Assembly: GCA_031376265.1 (NCBI GenBank)
Contig: JANMDK010000353.1
Coordinates: 1 to 64,000, forward strand
From: SZAS-79 sp031376265
GTDB taxonomy: Bacteria > Pseudomonadota > Gammaproteobacteria > Burkholderiales > SG8-39
Direction: 5' to 3'
Length of the DNA: 64,000 nt
Part shown: positions 51,250-63,188 of the stretch, piece after piece
Numbering within the stretch: position 1 is the stretch's first letter
How the letters are laid out: every line of letters starts with the position of its first letter
The notes under the pieces: generated by a model
The model's database searches: none
What the model saw: the letters and a program-made list of their open reading frames with translations, nothing else
What the model was told of the DNA's origin: nothing
Translations under genes and position numbers: made by a program

Positions 51250-52607
51250 TTGCCGATGCAGAAGCGCGAGAAGATCTCCCCGAGCAGGTCGTCGGCGCTG
51301 AATTCGCCTGTAATCGTCGAAAGGGCCTGCTGCGCGAGCCGCAACTCCTCGGCGAAGAATTCCCAGCGGTCCTGCTGTCCGGCCGCAGCGCGCAGGCGCT
51401 CGCTCGCCTCGGCAAGCGCACGCAAGTGCCGCTCGCGCGCCACGAAAAGCGACTCGCCGGAACGATCCCAGCCCGCGGCCTGAAGAATGGCTTCGCGCAG
51501 CGCCTGGATGCCCGCGCCGGTCTTGGCCGAAATGGGGACGTCCTGTGGGCCGGCCTGCGCGGCCCCGGCGGCCTCGCTTACGAGGTCGATCTTGTTCCAG
51601 ACGACGATGCGCCTTGCGTCGGCGGGAAACTTCGCGAGGATGGCCTCGTCATCGGGCGTCCTGCCGCTGACCGCGTCGAGCATCATGAGGACGAGGTCGG
51701 CGCGCCCGAGCTCGTGCCAGGTGCGCTCGATGCCGAGGCGCTCGACTTCGTCGGTCGCGCTTCTAAGCCCCGCCGTGTCGACGAGGTTGAGCGGCACGCC
51801 CTCGATGGAGATCGTTTCGCGCACTGCATCCCGCGTCGTGCCCGGTATCGGCGTGACGATCGCGCGCTCTTCGCCTGCGAGCCGGTTCAGCAGGCTCGAC
51901 TTGCCGACGTTCGGCCGGCCGGCAAGAACGACGTTGATTCCGGAACGCAGCAAGCTGCCATGCCGGCTGCTCTTGAAGACGAGTTCGAGTGATTCGCGCG
52001 TCGCGTCAAGGCGACGGCCCATGTCTTCGCGATGCAACGGATCGACCTCTTCCTCGGGGAAGTCGAGCGTCGCCTCGGTCAGCGCGCGCAACTCGGTCAG
52101 CTGCGCCACGAGCGCATCAATCGCCGTCGAGAATTCCCCGCTTAGCGAGCGCAATGCGCCGCGCGCCGCCGCCGCCGTGGAAGCTTCGATGAGATCGGCC
52201 ACCGCCTCGGCCTGCGCGAGGTCGAGCTTGCCGTTGAGGAAGGCCCGGCGCGTGAATTCGCCGGGCTCGGCTAGTCGCGCGCCGGCGTCAATGCAGGCGG
52301 CAAGGACGGAAGCGAGCGCTACGGGGCTGCCGTGACCTTGCAGCTCGAGGACAGGCTCGCCGGTATAAGAAGCGGGGGCCGCGAAGTAAACGGCAATGCC
52401 CTCCTCGATTTGCTGGCCGCCCGCATCGCGCATTACGGCGTGCGTTGCCTTGCGCGGAGCCGGCAGCCGGCCGATGAGCGCCCGGGCGATTGCCGGCGCA
52501 CCCTGGCCGGAAACGCGGACTACGCCGATGCCCCCCCGGCCGGCCGGCGTGGCGATCGCGGCGATCGTATCGCCGGCGGGTGGTGTGCTTACCTCAGCGC
52601 TTCCCAT
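51246..52607 (-). CDS. mnmE: tRNA modification GTPase MnmE
   Basis: MnmE partners with MnmG in cmnm5 modification of tRNA wobble uridine. The 453-residue protein has the N-terminal folate-binding domain (DTIAAIATPAGRGGIGVVRV). Its G domain has GRPNVGKSSLLNRLAGEE near residue 226, VDTAGLR and NKID. The C-terminal CIGK motif carries the catalytic cysteine in FSRFCIGK. Length is standard. The start overlaps the yidC stop by 14 bases. Its partner mnmG is about 15 kb away beyond the accessory block. Confidence 0.98.
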   Translation of the reverse strand: MGSAEVSTPPAGDTIAAIATPAGRGGIGVVRVSGQGAPAIARALIGRLPAPRKATHAVMRDAGGQQIEEGIAVYFAAPASYTGEPVLELQGHGSPVALASVLAACIDAGARLAEPGEFTRRAFLNGKLDLAQAEAVADLIEASTAAAARGALRSLSGEFSTAIDALVAQLTELRALTEATLDFPEEEVDPLHREDMGRRLDATRESLELVFKSSRHGSLLRSGINVVLAGRPNVGKSSLLNRLAGEERAIVTPIPGTTRDAVRETISIEGVPLNLVDTAGLRSATDEVERLGIERTWHELGRADLVLMMLDAVSGRTPDDEAILAKFPADARRIVVWNKIDLVSEAAGAAQAGPQDVPISAKTGAGIQALREAILQAAGWDRSGESLFVARERHLRALAEASERLRAAAGQQDRWEFFAEELRLAQQALSTITGEFSADDLLGEIFSRFCIGK

Positions 52608-54276
52608 GGGCAGGTTTGTCGCGCTCGAACATGCGCTGGATCTGCCATTGCTGTGCTATCGAAAGGATGTTGTTGACGAGCCAATAGAGCACCAGCCCGG
52701 CCGGGAAGAAGAAAAAGAAGATGCTGAACACGAACGGCATGAAGGTCATGACCTTGGCCTGCACCGGGTCAGGCGGCACCGGGTTCAGCTTGGTCTGGAT
52801 GACCATCGTGATCGTCATGAGGATCGGCAGCACGTAGTACGGGTCGAGCGCCGAGAGGTCGTGGATCCAGAGCATGAACGGCGCATGGCGCAGCTCGATC
52901 GCCGCCAACAGCACCCAGTAGAGCGCAATGAACACCGGGATCTGCACGAGGATCGGGAAGCAGCCGCCGAGCGGGTTGATCTTCTCGGTCTTGTACAGCT
53001 CCATCATCGCCTGGTTCTGGCGCGCGCGATCGTTGGCGTACATTTCGCGGATCTTGGTGAGGCGAGGCGTGACGAGCTTCATTTTCGCCATCGATTTGTA
53101 GCTGGCCGCGGAAAGCGGGAAGAACACGATCTTGATCGTGACCGTCAGCAGGATGATCGCCACGCCCCAGTTGGCGGTGAAGCCGTGGTATTTCTCGAGC
53201 AGCCAGAACAGCGGCCACGCGATGATCGTCAGCCAGCCGTAGTCGACCACGAGGTCGAAGCCCGGCGCGACCTCCTTCAGCCGGTTCTGCTCCTGGGGCC
53301 CGGCGTAAAGCGGCGCAACGACCTTGCCCGTCGCGCCCGGGGCGATCGACGGTACAGGCAGCACAACGCGCCCGCTATAGACGCCGTCAGGCCGCTTCTC
53401 GATCACGTAGTCGCGCGAGCCCGCAACGGTCGGAACCCAGGCGGCGACGAAGTAGTGCTGCACGAAAGCGATCCAGCCGTCGGTCGCCTGCTTGGCGTGG
53501 TCGACCTTGCCCTTGTCGATGTCTGAATACTGCACTTTCTCGAACTTGCGCTCGGTCGTGTACTCGGCGAAGCCGTTGAAGCTCTGCGCGCCGAAAGATT
53601 GCGCGAGCGAGCTGCCCCCGGCCGGCTGCTTGCCGTCGTGCGTGAGCTGGAAGTACGCATGGGGCGCCACTGCGGTGGCGCCGCCGTTTTTGATCTCGAG
53701 CGTCACGTCGACGATGTAGCTGTCGCGCTTGAAGGTGTAGACCTTCTCCACCGCCAGGCCGTCCCGGCCTTCTGCCGCGAGCCTCACCTCGAACGCGTTC
53801 TTGCCGTCGGCAAGCGCGCGCTCGCCGGGCAACACGCGCCAAAGCGTGCGGTGGTTCGGGCCGCCGTCCCCGGTCAGTCCGCTCTGCGCAACGTATTGGT
53901 GCTCGGGCCCGAGCAGGACGAGGTTCTTCGACTGGTCGTTGGTTTCCTTGTGCTTGAGGAGCTCGAGCCGCGCGATGCTGCCGCCGAGCGTATCGATGTC
54001 GGCGACGATCAGGTCGGTGCGCGCCTGCACGATCTCGCCCTTGCCCGTCGCTGCGGGCGCGGGCACGCCGGTCGAGGCCACCGGCGCAGGGGTCGCGGCC
54101 GGCGCAGGCGCAGCGCTCGTCGGGGTGGGTACCGCGCCCGGGATGGCTTTGATTTCGCCTGCGGGCTGCACAACGCCGGGTTTGGGTTTCGGCCGCTGCT
54201 CCTTCTCCCATTCGGTCCAGATCAGGAGCAGGGAGAAGCTGAAAACGAAGAAAAGGATGAGTCTTTGGGTATCCAT
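52594..54276 (-). CDS. yidC: membrane protein insertase YidC
   Basis: This 560-residue inner-membrane insertase is of the Gram-negative type. An N-terminal anchor helix begins MDTQRLILFFVFSFSLLLIW, and a Pro/Ala-rich linker near residues 35-75 follows. The large periplasmic beta domain runs to about 360. The conserved five-helix core has NWGVAIILLTVTIKIVFFPL, then INPLGGCFPILVQIPVFIAL and PVLMTITM-like segments. It inserts and folds membrane proteins, including Fo subunit c, with or without SecYEG. Gene order rnpA-yidD-yidC-mnmE is the canonical one. Confidence 0.98.
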   Translation of the reverse strand: MDTQRLILFFVFSFSLLLIWTEWEKEQRPKPKPGVVQPAGEIKAIPGAVPTPTSAAPAPAATPAPVASTGVPAPAATGKGEIVQARTDLIVADIDTLGGSIARLELLKHKETNDQSKNLVLLGPEHQYVAQSGLTGDGGPNHRTLWRVLPGERALADGKNAFEVRLAAEGRDGLAVEKVYTFKRDSYIVDVTLEIKNGGATAVAPHAYFQLTHDGKQPAGGSSLAQSFGAQSFNGFAEYTTERKFEKVQYSDIDKGKVDHAKQATDGWIAFVQHYFVAAWVPTVAGSRDYVIEKRPDGVYSGRVVLPVPSIAPGATGKVVAPLYAGPQEQNRLKEVAPGFDLVVDYGWLTIIAWPLFWLLEKYHGFTANWGVAIILLTVTIKIVFFPLSAASYKSMAKMKLVTPRLTKIREMYANDRARQNQAMMELYKTEKINPLGGCFPILVQIPVFIALYWVLLAAIELRHAPFMLWIHDLSALDPYYVLPILMTITMVIQTKLNPVPPDPVQAKVMTFMPFVFSIFFFFFPAGLVLYWLVNNILSIAQQWQIQRMFERDKPAHGKR

Positions 54277-54282
54277 GGGGCT

Positions 54283-54507
54283 TTAGGATTCGTTGCGTGC
54301 GGGGACTGGGTCGAAGCCCCCGGCATGCCAGGGATGGCAGCACGCGATGCGTTTTGCTGCGAACAGCGAGCCCTTGAATGCGCCGTGGCGGAGAATCGCC
54401 TCGTCGGCATATTCCGAGCAGCTGGGAAAGAATCGGCAGTTCTGCCCGAGCATCGGGCTGATGAAGTATTGGTAACCGCGGATCAGCAAGCGCAAGGGCG
54501 TTTTCAA
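54283..54507 (-). CDS. yidD: membrane protein insertion efficiency factor YidD
   Basis: The 74-residue protein matches YidD: RGYQYFISPMLGQNCRFFPS is followed by CSEYADEAILRHG and ACCHPWHAGGFDPVP, with the three conserved cysteine regions. It is thought to help YidC-dependent insertion at the inner face of the membrane. The start is an unusual TTG at 54507; no ATG or GTG is available in frame downstream of the rnpA stop without losing conserved residues. It lies 10 bases after rnpA and 6 bases before yidC. Confidence 0.95.
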   Translation of the reverse strand: MKTPLRLLIRGYQYFISPMLGQNCRFFPSCSEYADEAILRHGAFKGSLFAAKRIACCHPWHAGGFDPVPARNES

Positions 54508-54517
54508 GTGCGAGCTT

Positions 54518-54874
54518 TCACTTAGCCAGTTTTTCCAGGCACGCGCGCAGCGTGCCCACGGTTTGGGTTGAGGTCTTCGCGCCGTACGGCGGGCGCACCA
54601 GCACGTCGAGCGAGCCCAGCGACGCCTGTGACAGCCGGAACGCCTCGCGGATGCAGCGCTTGATGCGGTTGCGGTCGGTGGCCAGCGGGGCGTGCTTGCG
54701 CGAGATCACGATGCCGAGCCGCGCCGGACCTTCGGCGCGCGATGCAAAAAAGAAGGTGAATCCATTCATGCTCCGGCGTGTGCCGCCGCGCATCAGCGCT
54801 TCGAATTCGGCGCTGGTGAGGATCCGCTTGTCCCTGCCGAACCTGCCTTGGCGCGCGGCGCCGGCCCCGGGCAC
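54518..54874 (-). CDS. rnpA: ribonuclease P protein component
   Basis: RnpA is the protein cofactor of RNase P, which trims 5' leaders from pre-tRNA. The roughly 118-residue basic protein has FGRDKRILTSAEFEALMRGG near the start and the RNR-type motif ATDRNRIKRCIREAFRLSQ near residues 64-82. The start is a GTG at 54874, 22 bases after rpmH; the exact start is uncertain by a few codons. It is cotranscribed with rpmH, yidD and yidC. Confidence 0.95.
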   Translation of the reverse strand: MPGAGAARQGRFGRDKRILTSAEFEALMRGGTRRSMNGFTFFFASRAEGPARLGIVISRKHAPLATDRNRIKRCIREAFRLSQASLGSLDVLVRPPYGAKTSTQTVGTLRACLEKLAK

Positions 54875-54896
54875 TCGAAAAGGGCGATCCCCGCCG

Positions 54897-55031
54897 TCAG
54901 ACGGCCAGGCGCACGCGTCCGCGCGCGCGGCGGGCGTTGATCACCGCACGTCCGCCCGGGGTCTTCATGCGGGCTCGAAATCCGTGGGTGCGCGTGCGGC
55001 GCGTTTTGGAGGGTTGGTAGGTTCGCTTCAT
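54897..55031 (-). CDS. rpmH: 50S ribosomal protein L34
   Basis: The 44-residue, highly basic protein is L34: it starts MKRTYQPSKTRRTRTHGF and ends RRARGRVRLAV. It matches the near-invariant family sequence, including RARMKTPGGRAVINARR. An AGAGGC site precedes the ATG and a strong sigma70-like promoter lies just upstream. It is the first gene of the rpmH-rnpA-yidD-yidC-mnmE unit and is divergent from dnaA. Confidence 0.98.
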   Translation of the reverse strand: MKRTYQPSKTRRTRTHGFRARMKTPGGRAVINARRARGRVRLAV

Positions 55032-55058
55032 GACTGCCTCTGGCGCAAAAAGGCGCGT

Positions 55059-55087
55059 ATTACACGCTGTAGCTAAACCCTTGTCAA
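55059..55087 (-). promoter_or_regulatory. sigma70-type promoter of rpmH
   Basis: On the minus strand a perfect TTGACA (55082-55087) is followed after exactly 17 bases by TGTAAT (55059-55064), one mismatch from TATAAT. It lies about 30 bases upstream of the rpmH ATG. This is one of the clearest promoters in the window and fits strong ribosomal-protein expression. Confidence 0.8.
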
Positions 55088-55113
55088 ATTTCCCGGATTA
55101 TTGTGTCCAAGCC

Positions 55114-55122
55114 TGTGGATAA
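55114..55122 (-). promoter_or_regulatory. consensus DnaA box upstream of dnaA
   Basis: The 9-mer TGTGGATAA is the reverse complement of TTATCCACA, a perfect DnaA box. It lies in the rpmH-dnaA gap, 102 bases upstream of the dnaA ATG. It overlaps a possible dnaA promoter (TGGATA at 55116-55121, 17 bases, TAGAAT at 55139-55144), which would allow DnaA to repress its own gene. Confidence 0.75.
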
Positions 55123-55223
55123 CTCGTCCCGGAAAGGGTAGAATCCGGGCTACTAGAAAGGCGCGTTTCCGGGCCTCGAAAGACCCCTCCAAAGCGCGCC
55201 GCGGACAGACCGAAAAGCTATCG

Positions 55224-56576
55224 ATGCAGAACCTCTGGGATGCCTGTTTACGCCGCCTCGAACGCGAGCTCCCGGCCCAGCAATTCAATACCTGGATCCG
55301 CCCCCTGTCTGTTGACGGGAGCGCCTCGGATCCCGGCAGCCTGACCCTAGCCGCCCCCAACCGCTTTGTCCTAGAACTGGTGCGTGAACGCTTTTCCGGC
55401 CGCATCGAGAAGCTGTTTTCGGAAGAAGGGCTCGGCGCCCTTTCGCTCAGGCTGGTGCTCGCGAGGGGGGCCGACGGCGTCGCCCGCGCAACCCCCGTGG
55501 CCCTGCCCCAGGCCGCTCCCGTCGTGCCCGTGGCCAAGGTGCCCCAGACGCTCGAGCGCGCACGGCTGAACCCGGGCTTCACCTTCGACAGTTTCGTGAC
55601 CGGCAAGGCGAACCAGCTGGCCCGGGCCGCAGCCATCCAGGTCTCCGAAAACCCCGGCATCTCTTACAACCCGCTCTTTGTATATGGGGGCGTCGGCCTC
55701 GGCAAAACTCACCTGGTGCAGGCGATCGGCAACTTCGTGGCCGCGCAGCGCCCGGACGCGAAGATCCGCTACATCCATGCCGAGCAGTACGTGACCGACG
55801 TGGTCCGCGCCTACCAGCAGAAGTCGTTCGACGAGTTCAAGCGCTATTACCATTCGCTCGACCTGCTGCTGATCGACGACATCCAGTTCTTCTCCAACAA
55901 GGGCCGCACGCAGGAGGAGTTCTTCTACGCGTTCAACGCGCTGGTCGAGGCGCACAAGCAGATCGTCATCACCTGCGACACCTACCCGAAGGAAATCTCG
56001 GGCATGGAGGAGCGCCTGATCTCGCGTTTCGGCTGGGGGCTCACCGTGGCGATCGAGCCGCCGGAGCTCGAGATGCGCGTCGCGATCGTGCTCAAGAAAG
56101 CCGAGGCCGAGTCGATCGTCCTGTCCGAGGACATCGCCTTCTTCATTGCCAAGCACATCCGCTCGAACGTGCGGGAGCTCGAAGGCGCGCTCAAGAAAGT
56201 CCTCGCCTTCTCCCGCTTCAACGCGCGCGAGCTAACGCTTGACCTCGCCAAGGACGCGTTGCGCGACATCCTCAATGTGGCCAACCGCCAGATCACGGTA
56301 GAGAACATTCAGAAAACCGTCGCCGAATTCTTCAAGCTGAAGATCTCCGACATGCACTCCAAGAAGCGCAGCCGCAACGTGGCGCGACCGCGGCAGGTGG
56401 CAATGGCACTGGCCAAGGACCTCACGCAGATGAGCCTGCCGGAAATCGGCGAAGCCTTTGGCAACCGAGACCACACCACGGTCCTCCATGCCTGCCGCAC
56501 GATCGCCAGCCTTCGCAAGCAGGATGCAGTCATTAACCGCGACTACCTGGTCCTTGAGCAGGTACTGAAGGGATGA
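55224..56576 (+). CDS. dnaA: chromosomal replication initiator protein DnaA
   Basis: The 450-residue AAA+ initiator has domain I at the N-terminus (MQNLWDACLRRLERELPAQQ, FNTWIRPL), a short domain II linker, and the AAA+ domain. In the last, NPLFVYGGVGLGKTHLVQAI (Walker A, near residue 155) and LLLIDDIQFFSNK (Walker B) are clear. The C-terminal helix-turn-helix is conserved in SLPEIGEAFGNRDHTTVLHA, near residues 400-419. The start at 55224 gives the conserved N-terminus; the frame is open upstream but lacks similarity. A DnaA box lies in its promoter region, and the stop codon lies inside a 12-bp repeat array. Confidence 0.98.
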   Translation: MQNLWDACLRRLERELPAQQFNTWIRPLSVDGSASDPGSLTLAAPNRFVLELVRERFSGRIEKLFSEEGLGALSLRLVLARGADGVARATPVALPQAAPVVPVAKVPQTLERARLNPGFTFDSFVTGKANQLARAAAIQVSENPGISYNPLFVYGGVGLGKTHLVQAIGNFVAAQRPDAKIRYIHAEQYVTDVVRAYQQKSFDEFKRYYHSLDLLLIDDIQFFSNKGRTQEEFFYAFNALVEAHKQIVITCDTYPKEISGMEERLISRFGWGLTVAIEPPELEMRVAIVLKKAEAESIVLSEDIAFFIAKHIRSNVRELEGALKKVLAFSRFNARELTLDLAKDALRDILNVANRQITVENIQKTVAEFFKLKISDMHSKKRSRNVARPRQVAMALAKDLTQMSLPEIGEAFGNRDHTTVLHACRTIASLRKQDAVINRDYLVLEQVLKG

Positions 56577-56618
56577 ATGCGGGGATGAATGCGGGGATGA
56601 ATGCGAGGATGACCGCGG
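56571..56618. repeat. 12-bp direct repeats at the dnaA stop codon
   Basis: Four head-to-tail 12-base units follow one another: GGATGAATGCGG twice exactly, then GGATGAATGCGA, then a degenerate GGATGACCGCGG. The dnaA TGA stop lies inside the first unit. The regular spacing near one helical turn and the location inside the likely origin make these iteron-like. Confidence 0.8.
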
Positions 56619-56847
56619 GGACTGGAACGGAGGTTGGGCTCGCGCTTGAAAGCTGTGCAGCGCTTGCGTACAGATTGTGGGTAACTCGGCTCGCGGGCGA
56701 AACCCGAAAAGTTATGCAAAACGATGCACAGGCAATGCACAGGCCGTTTTCGGCACTGCGGACCGCGCAAGGTGCTGCATCGAGAGGGCTTTTCGTCTTA
56801 TCCCCACGAGTTATGCCCTCTATCTATTATTACCAAGGATAAATAAG
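56571..56847. other. candidate chromosomal origin (oriC) between dnaA and dnaN
   Basis: The dnaA-dnaN gap contains the 12-bp repeats and DnaA-box-like 9-mers: TGTGGGTAA (56676-56684) and TTATCCCCA (56798-56806), each one mismatch from consensus on its strand, and the weaker TTATGCAAA (56712-56720). An AT-rich stretch (56820-56847) could serve as the unwinding element. Genes to the left mostly read left and dnaA-dnaN-gyrB read right, as at an origin. The rpmH-dnaA gap, with one perfect box, is the alternative. Confidence 0.6.
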
Positions 56848-57951
56848 ATGATTCTGGTAAAAGCCAAACGCGACGAGCTTCTCGGCCCGCTCTCCGCGGT
56901 CAGCGGCATCATCGAACGCCGCCACACCCTGCCGATCCTCTCGAACGTGCTGATCGAAAAGTCGGGCGAAGCGCTCACTTTCCTCGCCACCGACATCGAG
57001 ATCCAGATCGTCTCGCGTTCCGCGCTCGAGCAGTCGGGCGACGCCAAGGGCGTGACGGTCGGCGCGCGCAAGCTGGTGGACATCCTGCGCGCGCTGCCGG
57101 ACGGCGAAGTCACGCTCTCGACCCAGGACAAGCGCCTGCAGGTCAAGTCGGGCCGCAGCCGGTTTTCGCTGCAGACGCTGCCTGCCGAGGATTTCCCGCG
57201 CCTCGCGCGTCCCGTCAGCGACGTGTCGAAGTTTTCCCTGCCGCAGAAAGCGCTGAGGAAGTTGCTCGCGCTGGTGCAGTACGCGATGGCGCAGCAGGAC
57301 ATCCGCTACTACCTCAACGGGCTCCTCCTCGTGGTCGAAGACAAGCAGCTCAAGCTCGTGGCCACCGACGGCCACCGCCTGGCCTATTGCTCGATGCAGC
57401 TCGACACTGAATTGCCGAGGCAGGAAGTGATCGTGCCGAGAAAGACCATCCTCGAGCTCTACAAGCTCATGGCGGATTCCGACGACCCGGTCGACATCGA
57501 GATCAGCGCGACGCAGGCGGCGTTTTCGTTCGGCACGATCGAACTCGTTTCCAAGCTCGTCGACGGCAAGTTCCCGGACTACACGCGCGTGATTCCCAAG
57601 GACCACAAGAACACCGCGGTCATCGACCGCGAGCTGCTGCGTCAGGCCCTTTCGCGCGCGGCGATTCTTTCCAACGAGAAATTCCGCGGCGTGCGCTGGG
57701 TGCTGGCCGACGGCCTGCTCAAGATCGTCTCCTCGAACGCCGACCAGGAGGAAGCCAACGAGGAGCTCGAGGTCAAGTATTCGGGCGTGGCGCTCGACAT
57801 CGGCTTTAACGTCACCTACCTCCTCGACGTGCTGAACAACGTCGCGGGCAACGAGATCGAGGTGAGCTTCGGCGATGCCGCCTCCAGCGCGCTGGTGCAT
57901 TTCCCGGCGGAGAAGGATTTCAAGTACGTCGTCATGCCGATGAGAATCTGA
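56848..57951 (+). CDS. dnaN: DNA polymerase III beta sliding clamp
   Basis: The 367-residue clamp begins MILVKAKRDELLGPLSAVSG and is built of three similar domains. It includes RRHTLPILSNVLIE, YYLNGLLLVVEDKQLKLVAT and the C-terminal FPAEKDFKYVVMPMRI, where the canonical MPMRL-type end forms the partner-binding pocket. It encircles DNA and tethers Pol III. An AAGGATAAATAAG stretch before the ATG provides the ribosome binding site. Length is standard. It is followed by gyrB after 17 bases. Confidence 0.98.
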   Translation: MILVKAKRDELLGPLSAVSGIIERRHTLPILSNVLIEKSGEALTFLATDIEIQIVSRSALEQSGDAKGVTVGARKLVDILRALPDGEVTLSTQDKRLQVKSGRSRFSLQTLPAEDFPRLARPVSDVSKFSLPQKALRKLLALVQYAMAQQDIRYYLNGLLLVVEDKQLKLVATDGHRLAYCSMQLDTELPRQEVIVPRKTILELYKLMADSDDPVDIEISATQAAFSFGTIELVSKLVDGKFPDYTRVIPKDHKNTAVIDRELLRQALSRAAILSNEKFRGVRWVLADGLLKIVSSNADQEEANEELEVKYSGVALDIGFNVTYLLDVLNNVAGNEIEVSFGDAASSALVHFPAEKDFKYVVMPMRI

Positions 57952-57968
57952 GAAAGGGAACACCCAGA

Positions 57969-60424
<2,456 letters not shown>

Positions 60425-60428
<4 letters not shown>

Positions 60429-63091
60429 GCGCGCTTCTTCGCCGGGGTTTTAACCGCGCTCTTGGCTGCGGGCTTGGTCGCCGGCTTGGCAACGGCTTTG
60501 GCCGCGGCGGGCTTGGCCTTTGCCTTCGTCTTTGGCAGCAGCTTGGTCTTTGCGGTTGCGCGGGCCGGCTTGGCTTTGGCGGCGGCCTTCTTGAGCGGGG
60601 CCGGCGCCGCTTCCGCCGGTTCGTTGGCGGCCGGTTTCTTCGCCACAGCGCCGGGCTTTGCAACCCGCGGCTGGAATTCGAAGCCGATCTTGCCGCCCGG
60701 GGTCTTCGCGAGGAATGCCTTGAAGGGCCGCCCCTTCTTCGAGATGAAGCGCGTCAGCAGGTCGGTCTTTCCGGTGGCCAGCAGCTTTTCCATCTGCTCG
60801 CGCTCGATCTGCTGCTGCAGGATGATTTTCCCTGAGCGGAAATCGCAGGTGCGCGGCGAGCCTACGGATTTCTCGCACACGTAAGCCATGCCGAGGTCGA
60901 AAACCCGCGAGCCGCATTTCGGGCAGGCGCCCAACGGCTGCATCGCGCTGAAATCGGGCGCTTCGCCGCCTTCGTCCTCCGGCCGCGCCTGGCCGAAATC
61001 GAATTCGATGCGGTTCTCTTCGTTGAGCTTGAGCACCGCCGCAAAGGGCCGGCCCATGCGGCTGCGAAAGCCGGTGAGCGGCCCGATGGTGCGGCTGCGG
61101 AAAAGCACGGCGACCTCTTCGGGCGCCCATTCGCGTCCGGAGATGACTTTCCAGACGTTGAAATCGCACGCCTGGCACTGGAACTTGCGGTAGTTCTCCT
61201 GCACGACGCCGCCGCACTTCGGGCAGGGCGCGTCCACCGTGGCGAACGCGGTGTCCGGGATGTCGCCGTTCTTGATGCGCGCAACGAGGTCGCGGGTGAC
61301 CGATTCGATGTGCTCCATGAACTCGTCGCGCTTCAGCTTGCCGAGTTCCATCTGCTTGAGCTTGAACTCCCAGTCGCCGGTCAGCTCAGGCGAAGTGATT
61401 TCCGAAACGCCGAAGTGCTTCAGCGCAAACAGCAACGAGAAGGCCTTGGGCGTCGGCACGAGCTCCCTGGCGTTGCGATGGACGTATTCCTCCTTGAGCA
61501 GGCCTTCGATCACCGCAGCGCGCGTGGCGGGCGTCCCAAGGCCCTTCTGGCTCATCGCCTCGCGCAGCTCGTCGTCTTCCACGAGCTTGCCGGCGCCTTC
61601 CATGGCCGAGAGCAGCGTCGCTTCGCTGTAGCGCGGCGGCGGCTTGGTCTGGCTGGCCACCGATTGCACCTCGAGCGTGCGGACCTTCTCGCCCTGCTCG
61701 ATGGCCGGCAGGTTTTCGTCATCGGCTTGCGTCGTCTTGCCGTAAACGGAGAGCCACCCGGGCGTCTTGAGCACGCGCCCCTCGGTCTTGAAGCTGTGTC
61801 CTTCGACGACCGTGATGCGCGTGGTCTGCAGGAATTCGGCCGCCGGGAAGAAAACCGACAGGAAACGCCGCACGACCAGGTCGTAGAGCTTCTGCTCGGG
61901 CTCCGACAGGCTCTTCGGTGCCTGCAACGTCGGGATGATCGCGAAGTGGTCCGAGATCTTACTGTTGTCGAAGATGCGCTTGTTCTGCTTGACCCAGCCC
62001 TGCTTGAGGATTTGGGCCGCATGTATCACGTACTGCCCTTCCTTCAGCATCTCGAGCGTCTTCTTGACCGTCGGCACGTAGTCTTCCGGCAGCGCGCGCG
62101 CATCGGTTCGCGGGTAGGTCAGCACCTTGTGCTTTTCGTACAGCGCCTGGGCGAGGCCCAGCGTGTTCTTGGCCGAAAAGCCGAACCGGCCGTTGGCTTC
62201 GCGCTGCAGGCTGGTGAGGTCGAACAGCAGCGGTGAAAGCTGCGTGGAGGGTTTCGTCTCCTCGGTTGCGGTCGCGGGCTTGCCTTCGCAGGCCGCGCGG
62301 ATCGCGTCGGCTTTCTTCGCTTCCCAGAGCCGCTCGGCTTTCTTCTCGCCGTCGTCCTGTTTTTTCCAGGCAGTGTCGAACCAGCGTCCGGGATACTCGC
62401 CGGCCTTGGCGCCGAAACGGGCCTGCACTTCCCAATAGTCGCGCGGAACGAACGCCCGGATCTTTTCCTCGCGCTCGACGAGGATTGCCAGTGTGGGCGT
62501 CTGCACGCGCCCCACCGTGGTCAGGTAGAAGCCGCCTTCCTTCGAATTGAAAGCGGTCATCGCGCGGGTGCCGTTGATGCCGACCAGCCAGTCGGCCTCC
62601 GACCTCGACTTGGCGGCATCGGCGAGCGCGAGCATTTCGCGGTCCGCCCTGAGCTTCTCGAAGCCCTCGCGGATCGCCGTCTGCGTCATCGACTGGAGCC
62701 ACAGGCGCTGGATCGGCTTCTTGGTCTTCGCGTGCTGGACGATGTAGCGGAAGATCAGCTCGCCCTCGCGACCGGCGTCGCAGGCGTTGACCAGCGAGTC
62801 GATGTCCTTGCGCTTGATGAGGCGCAAGAGGACGTTGAGGCGCGGCTCACTTCGCTCGATCGGCCGCAGCTCGAAGTGCGGCGGGATGACGGGCAGGTTG
62901 TTGAACGACCACTTGCCCTTCTTGACATCGTGCGACTCAGGCAGCGTCAGCTCGAGAAGGTGGCCGACCGCCGAAGAGACGACGCAGTCGTCGCTTTCGA
63001 ACCAATCGCTTTGCTTGGTGAAGCCGCCGAGCGCCTTGGCAATATCCGACGCTACCGACGGTTTCTCGGCAATGATGAGTTTTTTTGCCAC
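60425..63091 (-). CDS. topB: DNA topoisomerase III (type IA) with Lys/Ala-rich tail
   Basis: The roughly 888-residue type IA topoisomerase opens AKKLIIAEKPSVASDIAKAL, the Toprim start of the TopB group. It has VNACDAGREGELIFRY near residue 103 and the catalytic tyrosine in KVLTYPRTDARALPEDY near 333. GRVQTPTLAILVERE is also present. Two C-terminal zinc-ribbon regions (CPKCGGVVQENYRKFQCQAC, CPKCGSRVFDLG) are followed by a histone H1-like tail of about 75 residues rich in Lys, Ala and Pro. I chose the GTG at 63091, which gives the family N-terminus; the frame is open a further 21 codons. It is convergent with gyrB. Confidence 0.94.
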
Positions 63092-63188
63092 GCAGAAAGG
63101 GTTGCCTGCCTTGGAAGGGGGCAGATGATAAGCGCAACCGCGGGCGAATGACAACCGACCGCTTCACACTAAGCTCGCGTGCGCGCGA

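Noticed and set aside
56571..56618. 12-bp repeats as a CRISPR array
   Set aside because: Units are head to tail without spacers, far too short for CRISPR repeats, and no cas genes are present.
56573..56842. 89-codon frame starting in the 12-bp repeats after dnaA
   Set aside because: Its repeated Met-Asn-Ala-Gly start comes from the DNA repeats and it runs through the probable origin; no similarity is seen.
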